A stretch of DNA of 64,000 nt from Flavobacterium pectinovorum (GCF_900142715.1 NZ_FRBX01000002.1:620001-684000); one strand, 5' to 3'; counted from the stretch's first letter, positions 7,119 through 16,700 are shown. The notes: generated from the letters alone by a model not told the origin. A program made the numbers and translations.

Positions 7119-7145
7119 ATCCGCTTTCTTAAAAAGGAAGCGGAT
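7119..7145 (-). terminator. Terminator of the saccharopine-dehydrogenase-like gene
   Basis: ATCCGCTT (7119-7126) pairs with AAGCGGAT (7138-7145). On the minus strand the stem is followed by ATTTTTTTTG. It lies 45 nt past the stop at 7190. Confidence 0.65.
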
Positions 7146-7189
7146 CAATTAAAAACTAAAAAAAATTCTCAAAAAAAACTAAGCCATCA

Positions 7190-8554
7190 CTAAAATAGAT
7201 CAGGATTATAGCCGAAATAAGGCATGGTTTGTTCGTTAAAAATAACGCCATACTCTTCTAATTCTTTTAAAATAGGTAAATACACTTCTTTGTTTATAGG
7301 AAGCTGTACGCCTGGAGTTCTAATTTTTCCATTCAAAATTAATAAAGTTGCCATTGCTACAGGCAATCCAACGGTTTTTGCCATTGCCGTATAGGTTTGA
7401 TCGTCTCCAATACAAACCATTTTTGAATCGATTTGTTTTTTCTTTCCATTTAATTCATAACCGAATTTATGGTACATTACAATCATATCTTTATCATCTG
7501 GTTCAAGTGCCCAGCTATCTGAAAGTATTTTTTCTAATATTTGAGCCGGAGTTGCATTAGGAAGATTTACTTTTTTGTCAGGATTGAATAAATCCAATTC
7601 CAAAAGCTTGTCCCACATAATATCGTCCTGATCGATTTTTAAAATTAATCGTGTTTTAATTTCAACAGAATCTGTTGGATGATACGGTAAAAAAGAGTTT
7701 GTAAACTGACGATAACTCATGCTTTCAGAATCTTCCATGATGTAGCTATCATCTGTCATGCCCAATTGCACAAACATATTCCATGCTTTCGAAAAACCAA
7801 CTCTTCTGATGGTTCCTCTATATAAAGTCAGGATATCATCCAAACCATAAATTGATCTGTATTTTAGAGAATCCCGATTGGAATAAGCTTCAAATTTCCC
7901 ATAACCTTCTACCTCCAGAAATTCTGTTCTGCGGAATAAAGTTCCGTACGGGATGTATTTATAAGTGCCTTCCTGAACAAATTTGGCGGCACCGCCTTGT
8001 CCTGCTAAAACCACATTTCTAGGCGCCCAGGTAAATTTATAATTCCAAAGATTGTTGTCGCTTTCGGGAGCAACTAAACCGCCGCAAAAAGATTCAAAAA
8101 GCAGCATTTTACCACCTTTTGCTCTAATTTCGTCAATAACTTTCATGGCACTCATGTGGTCGATTCCGGGATCAAGACCAATTTCGTTCATGAAAATTAA
8201 ATCATTCTTTATAGCTTCTTCATTTAAGGCTTGCATGGCATCGCTAATGTATGATGCCGTTACAAGGTGTTTTTTAAATTCTAAACAATCTTTTGCAATT
8301 TCAATATGTAAGTGAGCCGGCAACATCGAAATAACGATTGACGCTTTTTCTATGGCCGCTTTTCTTTGTTCGGTATCAAAAATATTTAAAGCAATTGGAG
8401 TTGCATTGGGATGATTTTGTGTCTTTTTTTCGGCCAAAGCCAAAGATAAATCGGCTACAACCAAATGCAGATTTTCACTTTCTGATTTTGATAACAAATA
8501 CCGTATCAATGAAGAGGCTGACCTTCCGGCTCCAAAAATTAAAATGCTTTTCAT
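7190..8554 (-). CDS. Saccharopine dehydrogenase family oxidoreductase
   Basis: 454 aa. N-terminal Rossmann fold with the nucleotide motif GAGRSASSLIRYLLSK at residues 8-23, and the family motif MNEIGLDPGIDHMSAM near 120-136. The C-terminal half matches the Lys9-like catalytic domain. Length is close to Lys9-type enzymes. Probably acts in lysine metabolism or a related secondary-amine dehydrogenation (carboxynorspermidine dehydrogenases belong to the same superfamily). No neighbour clarifies the substrate. Single-gene unit with a good promoter (8572-8602) and terminator. Confidence 0.85.
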   Translation of the reverse strand: MKSILIFGAGRSASSLIRYLLSKSESENLHLVVADLSLALAEKKTQNHPNATPIALNIFDTEQRKAAIEKASIVISMLPAHLHIEIAKDCLEFKKHLVTASYISDAMQALNEEAIKNDLIFMNEIGLDPGIDHMSAMKVIDEIRAKGGKMLLFESFCGGLVAPESDNNLWNYKFTWAPRNVVLAGQGGAAKFVQEGTYKYIPYGTLFRRTEFLEVEGYGKFEAYSNRDSLKYRSIYGLDDILTLYRGTIRRVGFSKAWNMFVQLGMTDDSYIMEDSESMSYRQFTNSFLPYHPTDSVEIKTRLILKIDQDDIMWDKLLELDLFNPDKKVNLPNATPAQILEKILSDSWALEPDDKDMIVMYHKFGYELNGKKKQIDSKMVCIGDDQTYTAMAKTVGLPVAMATLLILNGKIRTPGVQLPINKEVYLPILKELEEYGVIFNEQTMPYFGYNPDLF

Positions 8555-8571
8555 ATTTTATATTTATAACA

Positions 8572-8602
8572 CAAATATATTAAATTGTTACAAATATAAC
8601 AA
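8572..8602 (-). promoter_or_regulatory. Promoter of the saccharopine-dehydrogenase-like gene
   Basis: On the minus strand TTG (8600-8602), a 20-nt spacer and TATATTTG (8572-8579), with the -7 box 17 nt before the ATG at 8554. Confidence 0.7.
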
Positions 8603-8713
8603 TCAAATTAATTCAAAAAAATGAAATCTTTTTTATTTCAGATAAAATACTAAAGAATTCTGTTTCGTGAAAACATTTTTACAAAGTAGAAAAGCTTTTC
8701 CAATAGTTTGAAG

Positions 8714-8721
8714 TATTTTTG
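8714..8721 (+). promoter_or_regulatory. -7 element upstream of the DUF423 gene
   Basis: TATTTTTG matches TAnnTTTG and lies 26 nt before the ATG at 8748. No clear -33 TTG. Confidence 0.45.
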
Positions 8722-8747
8722 TATTCAAATAGAAAGTATAGAAAAAT

Positions 8748-9134
8748 ATGAAAAGAAAAATTATCCTTACTGGTGCTTTTATAGGAATGTTGGCTATTAT
8801 TTTAGGGGCTTTTGGAGCGCATTTGCTAAAAAAATATTTATCTGTTGAGCAATTAGTAACTTTCGAAACCGGAGTTCGCTATCAAATGTATCACGCTTTC
8901 TTTTTATTTTTTCTTTCTACAAGAAAAGAACTTTCTCAAAAAACGATAAAAACCATCTATAATTTAGCCGTTGCCGGTGTAATTTTATTTAGCGGATCTA
9001 TCTATTTATTAGCTACAAAAAATCTTACAGTTTTCGATTCTAAAATTATCGTATTCGCAACACCTTTGGGTGGATTTTTATTAATTCTTGCTTGGTTGGG
9101 ATTATTTGTTAGTATTTTGAGGCAAAAATCATAA
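8748..9134 (+). CDS. DUF423 family membrane protein
   Basis: 128 aa with four hydrophobic helices (about residues 5-24, 43-60, 71-90 and 99-122). The N-terminal pattern LTGAFIGMLAIILGAFGAHL is characteristic of the DUF423/YwdK small membrane proteins. Function unknown. Stands alone between the dehydrogenase and pckA. Confidence 0.88.
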   Translation: MKRKIILTGAFIGMLAIILGAFGAHLLKKYLSVEQLVTFETGVRYQMYHAFFLFFLSTRKELSQKTIKTIYNLAVAGVILFSGSIYLLATKNLTVFDSKIIVFATPLGGFLLILAWLGLFVSILRQKS

Positions 9135-9295
9135 AATACCGAATAAAAAATTCTATCTAAAAATTAATCTTTAATTTTGTCTCATAAATAACATAAAACA
9201 TTACTTATGTGAGTTTTTATTGCTTTTTATCAATATTGATAAAAAATATAACAATTCAATATCTTTAGGCTAACTGCTTAAAGTTCAAAGTAAAA

Positions 9296-9303
9296 TATGT
9301 TTG
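9296..9303 (+). promoter_or_regulatory. -7 element upstream of pckA
   Basis: TATGTTTG fits TAnnTTTG, 35 nt before the pckA start. The 200-nt leader (9135-9338) shows no other recognisable element. Confidence 0.5.
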
Positions 9304-9338
9304 TGCAATAAAAAAATAATATACACAACTACAAATTT

Positions 9339-10943
9339 ATGGACACTAACACACTTTTCACGCAATCGATTTCGCTTTCTGAATTAGGAATTGAAAATGC
9401 CAAGGTTCACTATCAATTATCTGCAGACGAATTGCATGCAATTACAGTGCAATCAGGACAAGGTGTTGAGAACTCTACAGGAGCACTGGCAATTAATACG
9501 GGTGAATTTACAGGGCGGTCTCCGCAAGATCGTTTTATCGTAAAAGACAGCATAACAGAAGATAAAGTTTGGTGGGGAAATGTAAATATTCCGTTTTCAT
9601 CAGAAGCTTTTGAAAAATTATATAATAAGGTAACTCAATTTTTATCGAATAAAGAAGTATTTGTTCGTGATGCATACGTTTGTGCAGATCCAAATTACAG
9701 ATTGAATGTTCGTGTGGTTACAGAAACAGCCTGGTCTAATTTGTTTTGTTACAATATGTTTCTAAGACCAGAAGATTCTGAATTAGCCAACTTTACACCA
9801 GAATGGACAGTAATTTGTGCACCAAGTTTTATGGCAGATCCTGCTGTAGATGGGACACGTCAGTCGAATTTTGCTATTTTAGATTTTACTAAAAAAGTAG
9901 CCTTAATTGGAGGAACGGGTTATACTGGAGAAATGAAAAAAGGAATTTTTTCTGCTTTAAATTTCATTTTACCGGTTTTCGAAAATACATTACCAATGCA
10001 CTGCAGCGCCAATGTTGGAGAAGATGGAGATACTGCTATTTTCTTCGGATTGTCAGGAACAGGAAAAACGACTTTATCTGCAGATCCTGATCGTAAATTA
10101 ATTGGTGATGATGAACATGGCTGGACAGCTGAAAATACTGTTTTCAATTTTGAAGGTGGTTGCTATGCAAAAGTAATTAACTTATCTGAAGAAAATGAAC
10201 CGGATATTTTTAGAGCGATCAAAAAAGGAGCGCTTTTAGAAAATGTGGTTTTTAAAGCGGGAACAAACGAAGTTGATTATGATGATGTTTCTATCACTCA
10301 AAATACACGTGTAAGTTATCCAATAACTCATATTGACAATATTCAACCGGGATCTATTGGGCATAATCCTAAAAATATATTTTTCTTAACGGCAGATTCT
10401 TTCGGAATTTTGCCTCCAATTTCAAAATTGACTCCAGGTCAGGCAGCTTACCATTTTATTTCAGGTTATACTGCAAAAGTTGCCGGAACAGAAGCGGGAG
10501 TTACAGAACCGCAACCTAACTTTTCAGCATGTTTTGGAGCGCCATTTATGCCTTTGCACCCAACTCGTTATGCTGAAATGCTGACTAAAAAAATGAAAGA
10601 TGCAGACGTAAAAGTTTGGTTAATCAACACTGGTTGGACAGGTGGTGCTTACGGAACAGGAACGCGTATGAAACTAAAATACACCCGCGCCATGATTACA
10701 GCTGCATTAAAAGGAGAACTTGATAATGTAGCGTTTGAAAATCACGCAGTATTTGGAATTGCAAAACCACAATCTTGCCCGAATGTTCCAAGTGAAATTT
10801 TAAATCCGAGAAATACTTGGGAAGATCCTGAGTTATACGATAAAAAAGCAATCGAATTGGCACAGAAATTCAAAGCGAATTTTGCCAAATTTGAAGAGTT
10901 TGCCAACGCTGAAATTTTAGCGGGTGCGCCTAAAACAGAATAA
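9339..10943 (+). CDS. pckA: Phosphoenolpyruvate carboxykinase (ATP)
   Basis: 534 aa cytosolic enzyme that converts oxaloacetate plus ATP to phosphoenolpyruvate, CO2 and ADP, the entry step of gluconeogenesis. Hallmarks: substrate-site TGRSPQDRFIV near residues 64-74, kinase-1a P-loop GLSGTGKTT near 237-245, metal/kinase-2 motif LIGDDEHGW near 253-261, and NTGWTGGAYGTG near 430. Length agrees with ATP-type PckA (about 530-540 aa), not the longer GTP type. Terminator directly downstream at 10966-10997. Confidence 0.97.
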   Translation: MDTNTLFTQSISLSELGIENAKVHYQLSADELHAITVQSGQGVENSTGALAINTGEFTGRSPQDRFIVKDSITEDKVWWGNVNIPFSSEAFEKLYNKVTQFLSNKEVFVRDAYVCADPNYRLNVRVVTETAWSNLFCYNMFLRPEDSELANFTPEWTVICAPSFMADPAVDGTRQSNFAILDFTKKVALIGGTGYTGEMKKGIFSALNFILPVFENTLPMHCSANVGEDGDTAIFFGLSGTGKTTLSADPDRKLIGDDEHGWTAENTVFNFEGGCYAKVINLSEENEPDIFRAIKKGALLENVVFKAGTNEVDYDDVSITQNTRVSYPITHIDNIQPGSIGHNPKNIFFLTADSFGILPPISKLTPGQAAYHFISGYTAKVAGTEAGVTEPQPNFSACFGAPFMPLHPTRYAEMLTKKMKDADVKVWLINTGWTGGAYGTGTRMKLKYTRAMITAALKGELDNVAFENHAVFGIAKPQSCPNVPSEILNPRNTWEDPELYDKKAIELAQKFKANFAKFEEFANAEILAGAPKTE

Positions 10944-10965
10944 GGAAGATTACTAATTCAAACTA

Positions 10966-10997
10966 AAAAAAGCTGTTCAGTGATGAACAGCTTTTTT
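10966..10997 (+). terminator. Terminator of pckA
   Basis: Arms 10966-10979 and 10984-10997 pair perfectly (14 bp, AGCTGTTCA core) around GTGA and end in a T-run. Confidence 0.85.
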
Positions 10998-11002
10998 GTT
11001 TG

Positions 11003-11055
11003 TTTCAAGTTTCAAGTTTCAAGTTTCAAGTTTCAAGTTTCAAGTTTCAAGTTTC
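11003..11055. repeat. Heptamer tandem repeat (TTTCAAG)7
   Basis: Seven perfect head-to-tail TTTCAAG units (11003-11051) plus four bases. Inverted units CTTGAAA/CCTGAAA/CTTGAAA lie at 11262-11282 on the far side of the same gap. Variant units occur at 22513-22533 and, inside a gene, at 23784-23811. Confidence 0.9.
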
Positions 11056-11080
11056 GGGCTTTGGGTTTGGTTTTGTTTAT

Positions 11081-11217
11081 CAGGCTGAGCGTCCCGAGGC
11101 TTCGGGAGAAGCCCACGCAAAGCACTTCGACTTCGTTTTTTGACGCATTGAAAATGTGATTTAGTTTGCGGCTTTTCGTTGCGGGGCTTCTCCCGAAGCC
11201 TCGGGACGCTCAGCCTG
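11081..11217. repeat. 34-bp inverted repeat pair with TCCCGAGGCTTCGGGA core
   Basis: Bases 11081-11114 and 11184-11217 are exact reverse complements (34 nt), separated by 69 nt without an ORF. Each arm carries CTGAGCG plus the hairpin TCCCGAGGCTTCGGGA. The pair lies between the heptamer arrays 11003-11055 and 11262-11282, giving a nested symmetrical island that fills the 348-nt pckA-phytase gap. Confidence 0.9.
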
Positions 11218-11261
11218 ACAAATTGGGGGCTTAAGTTTTGGTTTTAACTCACAGTAAAGAA

Positions 11262-11282
11262 CTTGAAACCTGAAACTTGAAA
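11262..11282. repeat. Inverted heptamer units (CTTGAAA)
   Basis: Three 7-nt units in the orientation opposite to 11003-11055, just 3' of the phytase stop. Confidence 0.75.
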
Positions 11283-11291
11283 CAAAAAAAC

Positions 11292-12347
11292 TTATTTCTT
11301 AGAATCGATACGTTTCTGAATCAAATCCCAGGCATAATAATGGAAAGTCATTCCGTTGCTCATGGCTACGAAAAGTCCGTTTTTGTATTTTCCTCCTAAG
11401 TTTACGCTTGTTACATCGGCACCATCACATTCTATAGTTGATGTAGGGATTTCTGCTAATAGAGGATATTCGTTTGGATTTCCTTTTGCACCTTCTCTCG
11501 GGTATACCATAAAAGTATTCGCCTGTTGGTTAGAGACTAAAATATATCCGGTAGAATCTGTTTTTTTGTAAATTGCGATTCCTTCGTTGTCTGCTTTGAA
11601 ACCTGTTTTTCCAAAAAGAACCAATTCTTTATTATCATTTAAAGCAGGATCAGCTTTGTATTTTCTGATACCGAATTGTTCGTCGCAATATAAAACAGTT
11701 CCCAATTCGTTATCAACAGCAATGGCTTCGATCTCTTTTTTTCCGCTGTAAGCGCCAAATTTTCTAACGACTTTTGCCGTTGCAAATTTTCCAGCGCCAG
11801 AAAGTTCATATTGCCATAAATAACTTCTTGAAGGTCCTGATTTTCTTCCCACAATAGCAAAGATTTTCTTGTCGCTAGGGCGTGTGTATAAAGCAATTCC
11901 CATTGGGTCACGTAATTCTTCACCTTCAAAAACAGCAATTCCGCCATTGTCAATTGGATTTAAATCAGGTAAACTAAAAATTCTTATTTTATTGCTTTCA
12001 CGTTCTGTTGTAACGGCAACGTCTACTTTTTTTCCATCAATTAGTAAACCGTAAGCGATATCAACATTATTTGGACGTTTTAAAGTGATTGATTTTTTAA
12101 GGATTTTTCCATTCAAATCAAAGGCATACAAACCGCCGTCTGTATCTTTATCTGTTCCTATAATTATGCTTTTTGAAGCGTCTGTTGGGTGAATCCAGAT
12201 TGAAGGATCATCTGTGTCATGTGGTAACACTTGTGTAACAGCTGTTGGCTTTACGGCATTTGCGGCAACGGGCGCTAATTTATCGTCCTTACAGGCTATT
12301 AATAAAGTGCTTAAAAGGAAAAAAGCAAGTATAGATTTATGTTTCAT
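11292..12347 (-). CDS. Beta-propeller phytase (3-phytase), lipoprotein
   Basis: About 351 aa from the second methionine, which gives the lipoprotein signal MKHKSILAFFLLSTLLIAC (an in-frame ATG at 12359 adds four residues). Phytase family: TDDPSIWIHPTD near mature residues 45-56, GLYAFDLNGK, the IEAIAVDNELG blade and DNEGIAIYK are calcium/phosphate-site blades of beta-propeller phytases. Expected to release phosphate from phytate at the cell surface or in the periplasm. Downstream of a TonB-dependent receptor (61-nt gap between that gene's stop and the next possible start), suggesting a capture-and-import pair. Confidence 0.85.
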   Translation of the reverse strand: MKHKSILAFFLLSTLLIACKDDKLAPVAANAVKPTAVTQVLPHDTDDPSIWIHPTDASKSIIIGTDKDTDGGLYAFDLNGKILKKSITLKRPNNVDIAYGLLIDGKKVDVAVTTERESNKIRIFSLPDLNPIDNGGIAVFEGEELRDPMGIALYTRPSDKKIFAIVGRKSGPSRSYLWQYELSGAGKFATAKVVRKFGAYSGKKEIEAIAVDNELGTVLYCDEQFGIRKYKADPALNDNKELVLFGKTGFKADNEGIAIYKKTDSTGYILVSNQQANTFMVYPREGAKGNPNEYPLLAEIPTSTIECDGADVTSVNLGGKYKNGLFVAMSNGMTFHYYAWDLIQKRIDSKK

Positions 12348-12420
12348 TATGATTTTCATTTAATAAAATTAGACAGAGCCGTTAAGTCCTGTCTAATTTA
12401 AGAATTTTATAAATTGATTA

Positions 12421-15231
12421 TTACAAGTCAAACTTCAAACCGAAATTATATCTCGCCTGATAGAATTCTGCTTGTTTAGTATGCGCTTCTACACCTTGGT
12501 AGTAACGTAATGGTTGGTTGGTTAAATTGTTGGCTTCGGCAAAGATGCGAAGGTGCGACGTAATTTTATAAGAAGCATTTGCATCTAAGAAAAATTGTTT
12601 GTCATAATAACTGTCTTTGTATGATTCTGAACCTAATTCATCTAAATAATCAGAAGTGAAATTGGTTGAAATTCTGGCAGAAAAACGTTTGTTTTCCCAA
12701 GATAATGATCCATTAAACATATGTGGCGTTGTGCCTGGAAGACTAATGTCGTTTCTTTCATTTCCGTCTTCATCTGCAATTCCTTTTGCTTTCGATTTGG
12801 TGTAAGTATAGTTCAAATAAATACCAAAACCTTTCAAAAATTTCCCCGGCAAGAAATCTAACTGACGTTGAAAAGCAACTTCAAATCCGTAAACATCAAC
12901 CACATCTCCGTTTCTTGATTGTACAAACGACCAGTTTTCGCCAGCCGGAATTGGGTTTGCCTGATTAGGGAAATCTGCAGCAAATTTTGCATCAGTATAT
13001 TGATTGTCACTGTAATTGTAGATGAAATCATTTAATCTTTTGTAGAAAACACCTCCGGAAATTAATCCAACCGATTTGAAATAATTCTCGGCCATGAAAT
13101 CATAATTGTATGAATACGTTACATCAAGATCAGGATTTCCTGCAGTAATTTCTTTATCAGCCGCAATATTGTTTACATAAGGCGCAAGTGCATAATAATT
13201 TGGTCTTGCCAAAGCTGTAGTGGCAGCCGCTCTTAAAACTAAATCTTTTGTAGCGTTATATTGAAATGAAATACTTGGCAATACATTGGTATAAGCATTT
13301 GTAGTGTTGATTTTGCTCTCTAATTCTTCTTCGTCAAGAACGCGATTTCCGGTGTAATCGATGTGCGTATTCTCTACACGGAAACCTAAAACCATCGAAA
13401 GTTTATCATTAAAATCCTGATCCCATCTTACATAAGCTGCATAAATGTTTTCTTTAGCATTATAATTTACCGCTAAAAATTCTGCAGGATCTGCTTCTTT
13501 ATCAAATAATGCTGAATTATTCAAATCAAGACTTCCTAAGAAACTTGCCGAAGCAAAAGTTCCCGGAACATATTTACTTCCCGGATTGAAGTTTTTTCCA
13601 TCATAAAAGCTAGTTGGAACTTCAGATAATAAATCCATTCCGCCGTTTACAGGTTCATAAGAATAGAAAACATTATTTCTTTCTTTTTCTTTCATTCTCA
13701 AACGAAGTCCTGTTCTTATTCTTCCTTTCTCCGCAGCAATAATAGAGAATGGAAAACGGATATTTACTTTTGCACCAAATTCACTTTCGCTAGTTTCATC
13801 TGTGTTTTCTGTAACCGAATTAAATTCGAATTGATCAACCGCTTCTCCGGTTGGTGTAACTAAAGGAAATCTCAAATCAGATAAATCCTGAGACATTTCC
13901 AAACCTGTCTGACGGTATTCGATATAACGCTCTCCCGGACGATATTCTCTGGCTTTTGCATAATTGGCAGACCAGTCTAAGTCTAGTTTTGAGTTAATTA
14001 AATGCTCTCCGCGAAGAGAATAATTCTGAACACGTTGATCTTCTAATCTTCTGTTTTTGTTTCTGTCGCTATCAACTCCGCCTTTTGTCTGGCGTTTTAT
14101 ACGGCCTTCAAAACCAGTAATATTTTCACCATCGTAAATGGCTTCAATATCATCATAAGTTGTTCTAAAACGGTTTTCTCTGTCGTCTCTCCAGTTATAA
14201 ATAGCATTGGCAAAAATGGTATTGTTTTCGTCAAATTTATAATCTAAAGCCACAGATCCGCTGCGGCGAATACGCTGTACATCATATTTTCTAATTTCAG
14301 ATGCCTGAACAAATTCATTTCCAAAATCGTCTTTTACCCATTCGTTCTCCACATCATCAGAACCATAATTTACATTATTATATGATCCGCTAAAAACTGC
14401 GCCTAATTTATTGTCAAAAAAACGATTTCCGTAAACCAAACCTGCTGTATAAGTAGCGTGTTCGCGAATTGGCATAAAACCTCCCGCAAGCGTTGCCGAA
14501 ATTCTTTCACCGTTTGGAGTTGCTCTTGTTACTAAATTTACAGAGCCTCCAATCGCATCCGCATCCATGTCTGAAGTTAGCGTTTTGTTTACTTCAATAG
14601 TCGAAATCATATCAGACGGAATTAAATCCATTTGTACATTTCTGTTGTCTCCTTCTGCAGATGGAATTCGGTCTCCATTTAAAGTCACCGAGTTCAGGGA
14701 CGGAGCCAAACCTCTGATAATAATATTACGTGCTTCACCCTGATCATTTTGCATCGTGATACCCGGAACACGTTTTAAAGCATCACCAACGTTGGCATCA
14801 GGAAAACGCCCCACCTGATCTGATGAAATTACGTTTCCAATATTTTTGCTGTTTTTTTGTTGATTTAATGCTTTGGCCTGACCTTTTAAAATGTCTCCAA
14901 CAACAACCTCATTCAACTCTGTTCCTGAAGTTTTAAGAGCAAAATCAAGAACGTTATTTTTGCCTTGTTCAACCGTAATTTCGTGTGTTATTGGTGTATA
15001 TCCAATATATTTTACGGTAACCTGATACGTTCCAATATTGATATTAAGCAATTCAAATCGGCCATTGTAATCTGAAACCGTGTATTTGTTGTCACCAACA
15101 ATTTGAATCATTGCTCCTGGCAAAGGTAATTTGTCATCGGCATCTAAAACCTTTCCGGATATTATGGCCTTTTGAGCATAACCTGATAAGGTTAATAAAA
15201 AGAATGTTACTACTAAATAAAATTTTTTCAT
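12421..15231 (-). CDS. TonB-dependent outer-membrane receptor
   Basis: About 936 aa from the methionine at 15231, which starts a clear signal peptide (MKKFYLVVTFFLLTLSGYAQ); the longer frame from 15300 adds 23 unlikely residues. Domain order: carboxypeptidase-like beta-sandwich (ISGKVLDADDKLPLPGAMI, about 22-105), plug (SSDQVGRFPDANVGDALKRV, about 130-240, with NIIIRGLAPSLNSVTLNGD), then a 22-strand barrel ending in YNFGLKFDL. It is the TonB-dependent type without a SusD partner. Paired with the phytase downstream, so phytate or an inositol phosphate is the likely ligand (inference). Confidence 0.92.
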   Translation of the reverse strand: MKKFYLVVTFFLLTLSGYAQKAIISGKVLDADDKLPLPGAMIQIVGDNKYTVSDYNGRFELLNINIGTYQVTVKYIGYTPITHEITVEQGKNNVLDFALKTSGTELNEVVVGDILKGQAKALNQQKNSKNIGNVISSDQVGRFPDANVGDALKRVPGITMQNDQGEARNIIIRGLAPSLNSVTLNGDRIPSAEGDNRNVQMDLIPSDMISTIEVNKTLTSDMDADAIGGSVNLVTRATPNGERISATLAGGFMPIREHATYTAGLVYGNRFFDNKLGAVFSGSYNNVNYGSDDVENEWVKDDFGNEFVQASEIRKYDVQRIRRSGSVALDYKFDENNTIFANAIYNWRDDRENRFRTTYDDIEAIYDGENITGFEGRIKRQTKGGVDSDRNKNRRLEDQRVQNYSLRGEHLINSKLDLDWSANYAKAREYRPGERYIEYRQTGLEMSQDLSDLRFPLVTPTGEAVDQFEFNSVTENTDETSESEFGAKVNIRFPFSIIAAEKGRIRTGLRLRMKEKERNNVFYSYEPVNGGMDLLSEVPTSFYDGKNFNPGSKYVPGTFASASFLGSLDLNNSALFDKEADPAEFLAVNYNAKENIYAAYVRWDQDFNDKLSMVLGFRVENTHIDYTGNRVLDEEELESKINTTNAYTNVLPSISFQYNATKDLVLRAAATTALARPNYYALAPYVNNIAADKEITAGNPDLDVTYSYNYDFMAENYFKSVGLISGGVFYKRLNDFIYNYSDNQYTDAKFAADFPNQANPIPAGENWSFVQSRNGDVVDVYGFEVAFQRQLDFLPGKFLKGFGIYLNYTYTKSKAKGIADEDGNERNDISLPGTTPHMFNGSLSWENKRFSARISTNFTSDYLDELGSESYKDSYYDKQFFLDANASYKITSHLRIFAEANNLTNQPLRYYQGVEAHTKQAEFYQARYNFGLKFDL

Positions 15232-15423
15232 TGTGTTTGGTTTGTTTTGTTGCGAAACTAGAACCTTAGTATTACTAAAACCATTGAAAAAAATTAACAT
15301 ACTGTTATGATTAGAGGCAAAAATTCAAATGGTATTAATATTTAAATAACATTTAAGTAGCAAATAATTGATTCACAACTAAAAACAAATCAACTATTTA
15401 AGGCAGAATTAAATTTTTGGCGT

Positions 15424-15431
15424 TAAATTTG
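15424..15431 (+). promoter_or_regulatory. -7 element upstream of the DUF4407 gene
   Basis: TAAATTTG matches TAnnTTTG, 31 nt before the ATG at 15463. Confidence 0.5.
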
Positions 15432-15462
15432 CCCTATCAATCACAATCAAAAATCATCAATC

Positions 15463-16563
15463 ATGTTAAAACAATTTTTTATCCTTTGTTCTGGAGCCGA
15501 CAGAGATGTACTCGAAGGCTGCTCCGAAGGCGAGCAAACCAAATATGTTGGTATAGGCGCCACCGTTTTTTTTACTGCCGTTATGGCTTTTCTTGCCAGT
15601 GCTTATGCACTTTTTACTGTTTTTGACTCTATTTATCCTGCTTTAATTTTTGGGTTTGTATGGAGTTTACTAATCTTTAATTTAGACCGGTTTATTGTTT
15701 CGACAATTAAAAAAAGAGATCGTTTTATGGATGAATTCCTGCAGGCGACTCCCAGAATTATACTGGCGATTATTATTGCAATTGTAATTTCTAAACCTTT
15801 GGAGATTAAAATTTTCGAAAAAGAAATCAATACTGTTTTATTGAAGGAAAAAAACGAAATGGAATTGGCGAACAAAAAACAAGTTGGCAATTATTTCAAA
15901 TCTGATTTAGATAAAAATAAAGCTGAAATAGCTTCTTTAAAAGCCGATATTCTGACGAAAGAGAAAGAAGTAAATGCACTTTATTCAACTTATATTACCG
16001 AAGCCGAAGGAACGACGGGAACAAAAAAACTGGGTAAAGGTCCGGTTTATAAGGAAAAACGCGAAAAGCACGATGCATCTTTAAAGGAATTAGCAGTTTT
16101 AAAAACAACTAACGAAGCTAAAATTGCCGAGAAAGAAAAAACAGGAAAACAGTTGCAAGCTGATTTAGATAAAAAAGTATTGCAAACACAGCCTATAATT
16201 GAAGGTTTTGACGGTTTAATGGCCAGAATTAATGCATTGAATAAATTGCCGTGGCTGCCTTCATTTTTTATTATGCTGTTGTTTTTGGCAATTGAAACTT
16301 CTCCGATTATAGCAAAATTACTGGCTCCAAAAGGCGAATTTGATTTTAAACAAGAAGAAGCCGAAACCGCAATGAAAGCGACTTTGGCACAAAATAAATA
16401 CCAGCGTGAATTATTAGTAAAAACCAGCGCCGAAATGCACGACAAAGTGTATGCTGATATTGCCGGAGATAAAAACCTGTACGATCTGCAACGCAAAAAA
16501 GCAACGGAATTATTAGAATTACAAGCACATAATTTTGTAGAAAAACAAAAAGCTACGTTTTAG
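15463..16563 (+). CDS. DUF4407 family membrane protein
   Basis: 366 aa. Four membrane segments (about 29-49, 57-77, 98-116 and 262-280) with a long charged coiled-coil between TM3 and TM4 (about residues 125-250), a layout typical of DUF4407. Conserved N-terminal feature CSGADRDVLEGCSEGEQTKY and the FNLDRFIV motif after TM2. Function unknown. Single-gene unit closed by the hairpin at 16613-16643. Confidence 0.85.
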   Translation: MLKQFFILCSGADRDVLEGCSEGEQTKYVGIGATVFFTAVMAFLASAYALFTVFDSIYPALIFGFVWSLLIFNLDRFIVSTIKKRDRFMDEFLQATPRIILAIIIAIVISKPLEIKIFEKEINTVLLKEKNEMELANKKQVGNYFKSDLDKNKAEIASLKADILTKEKEVNALYSTYITEAEGTTGTKKLGKGPVYKEKREKHDASLKELAVLKTTNEAKIAEKEKTGKQLQADLDKKVLQTQPIIEGFDGLMARINALNKLPWLPSFFIMLLFLAIETSPIIAKLLAPKGEFDFKQEEAETAMKATLAQNKYQRELLVKTSAEMHDKVYADIAGDKNLYDLQRKKATELLELQAHNFVEKQKATF

Positions 16564-16612
16564 CTTAACCGCAAAGTTTGCAAAAGATTTACGCCAAGAG
16601 CGCAAAAGCATA

Positions 16613-16643
16613 AAAAAACCATCAGTCAAACTGATGGTTTTTT
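16613..16643. terminator. Bidirectional terminator (DUF4407 / PH-SHOCT operon)
   Basis: Arms 16613-16626 and 16630-16643 pair perfectly (14 bp) with A-run and T-run on the two sides, between convergent genes. GCAAAG-type repeats flank it on both sides (16571-16610 and 16647-16695). Confidence 0.8.
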
Positions 16644-16700
16644 CTTTTATAAACTTTGCGAACCTTGCGTAAATCCTTGCGAACTTTGCGGTTAGAAATT

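Noticed and set aside
11003..11055. Short CRISPR-like regular array
   Set aside because: Units are seven bases with no spacers and no cas gene is near; it is a simple heptamer repeat.
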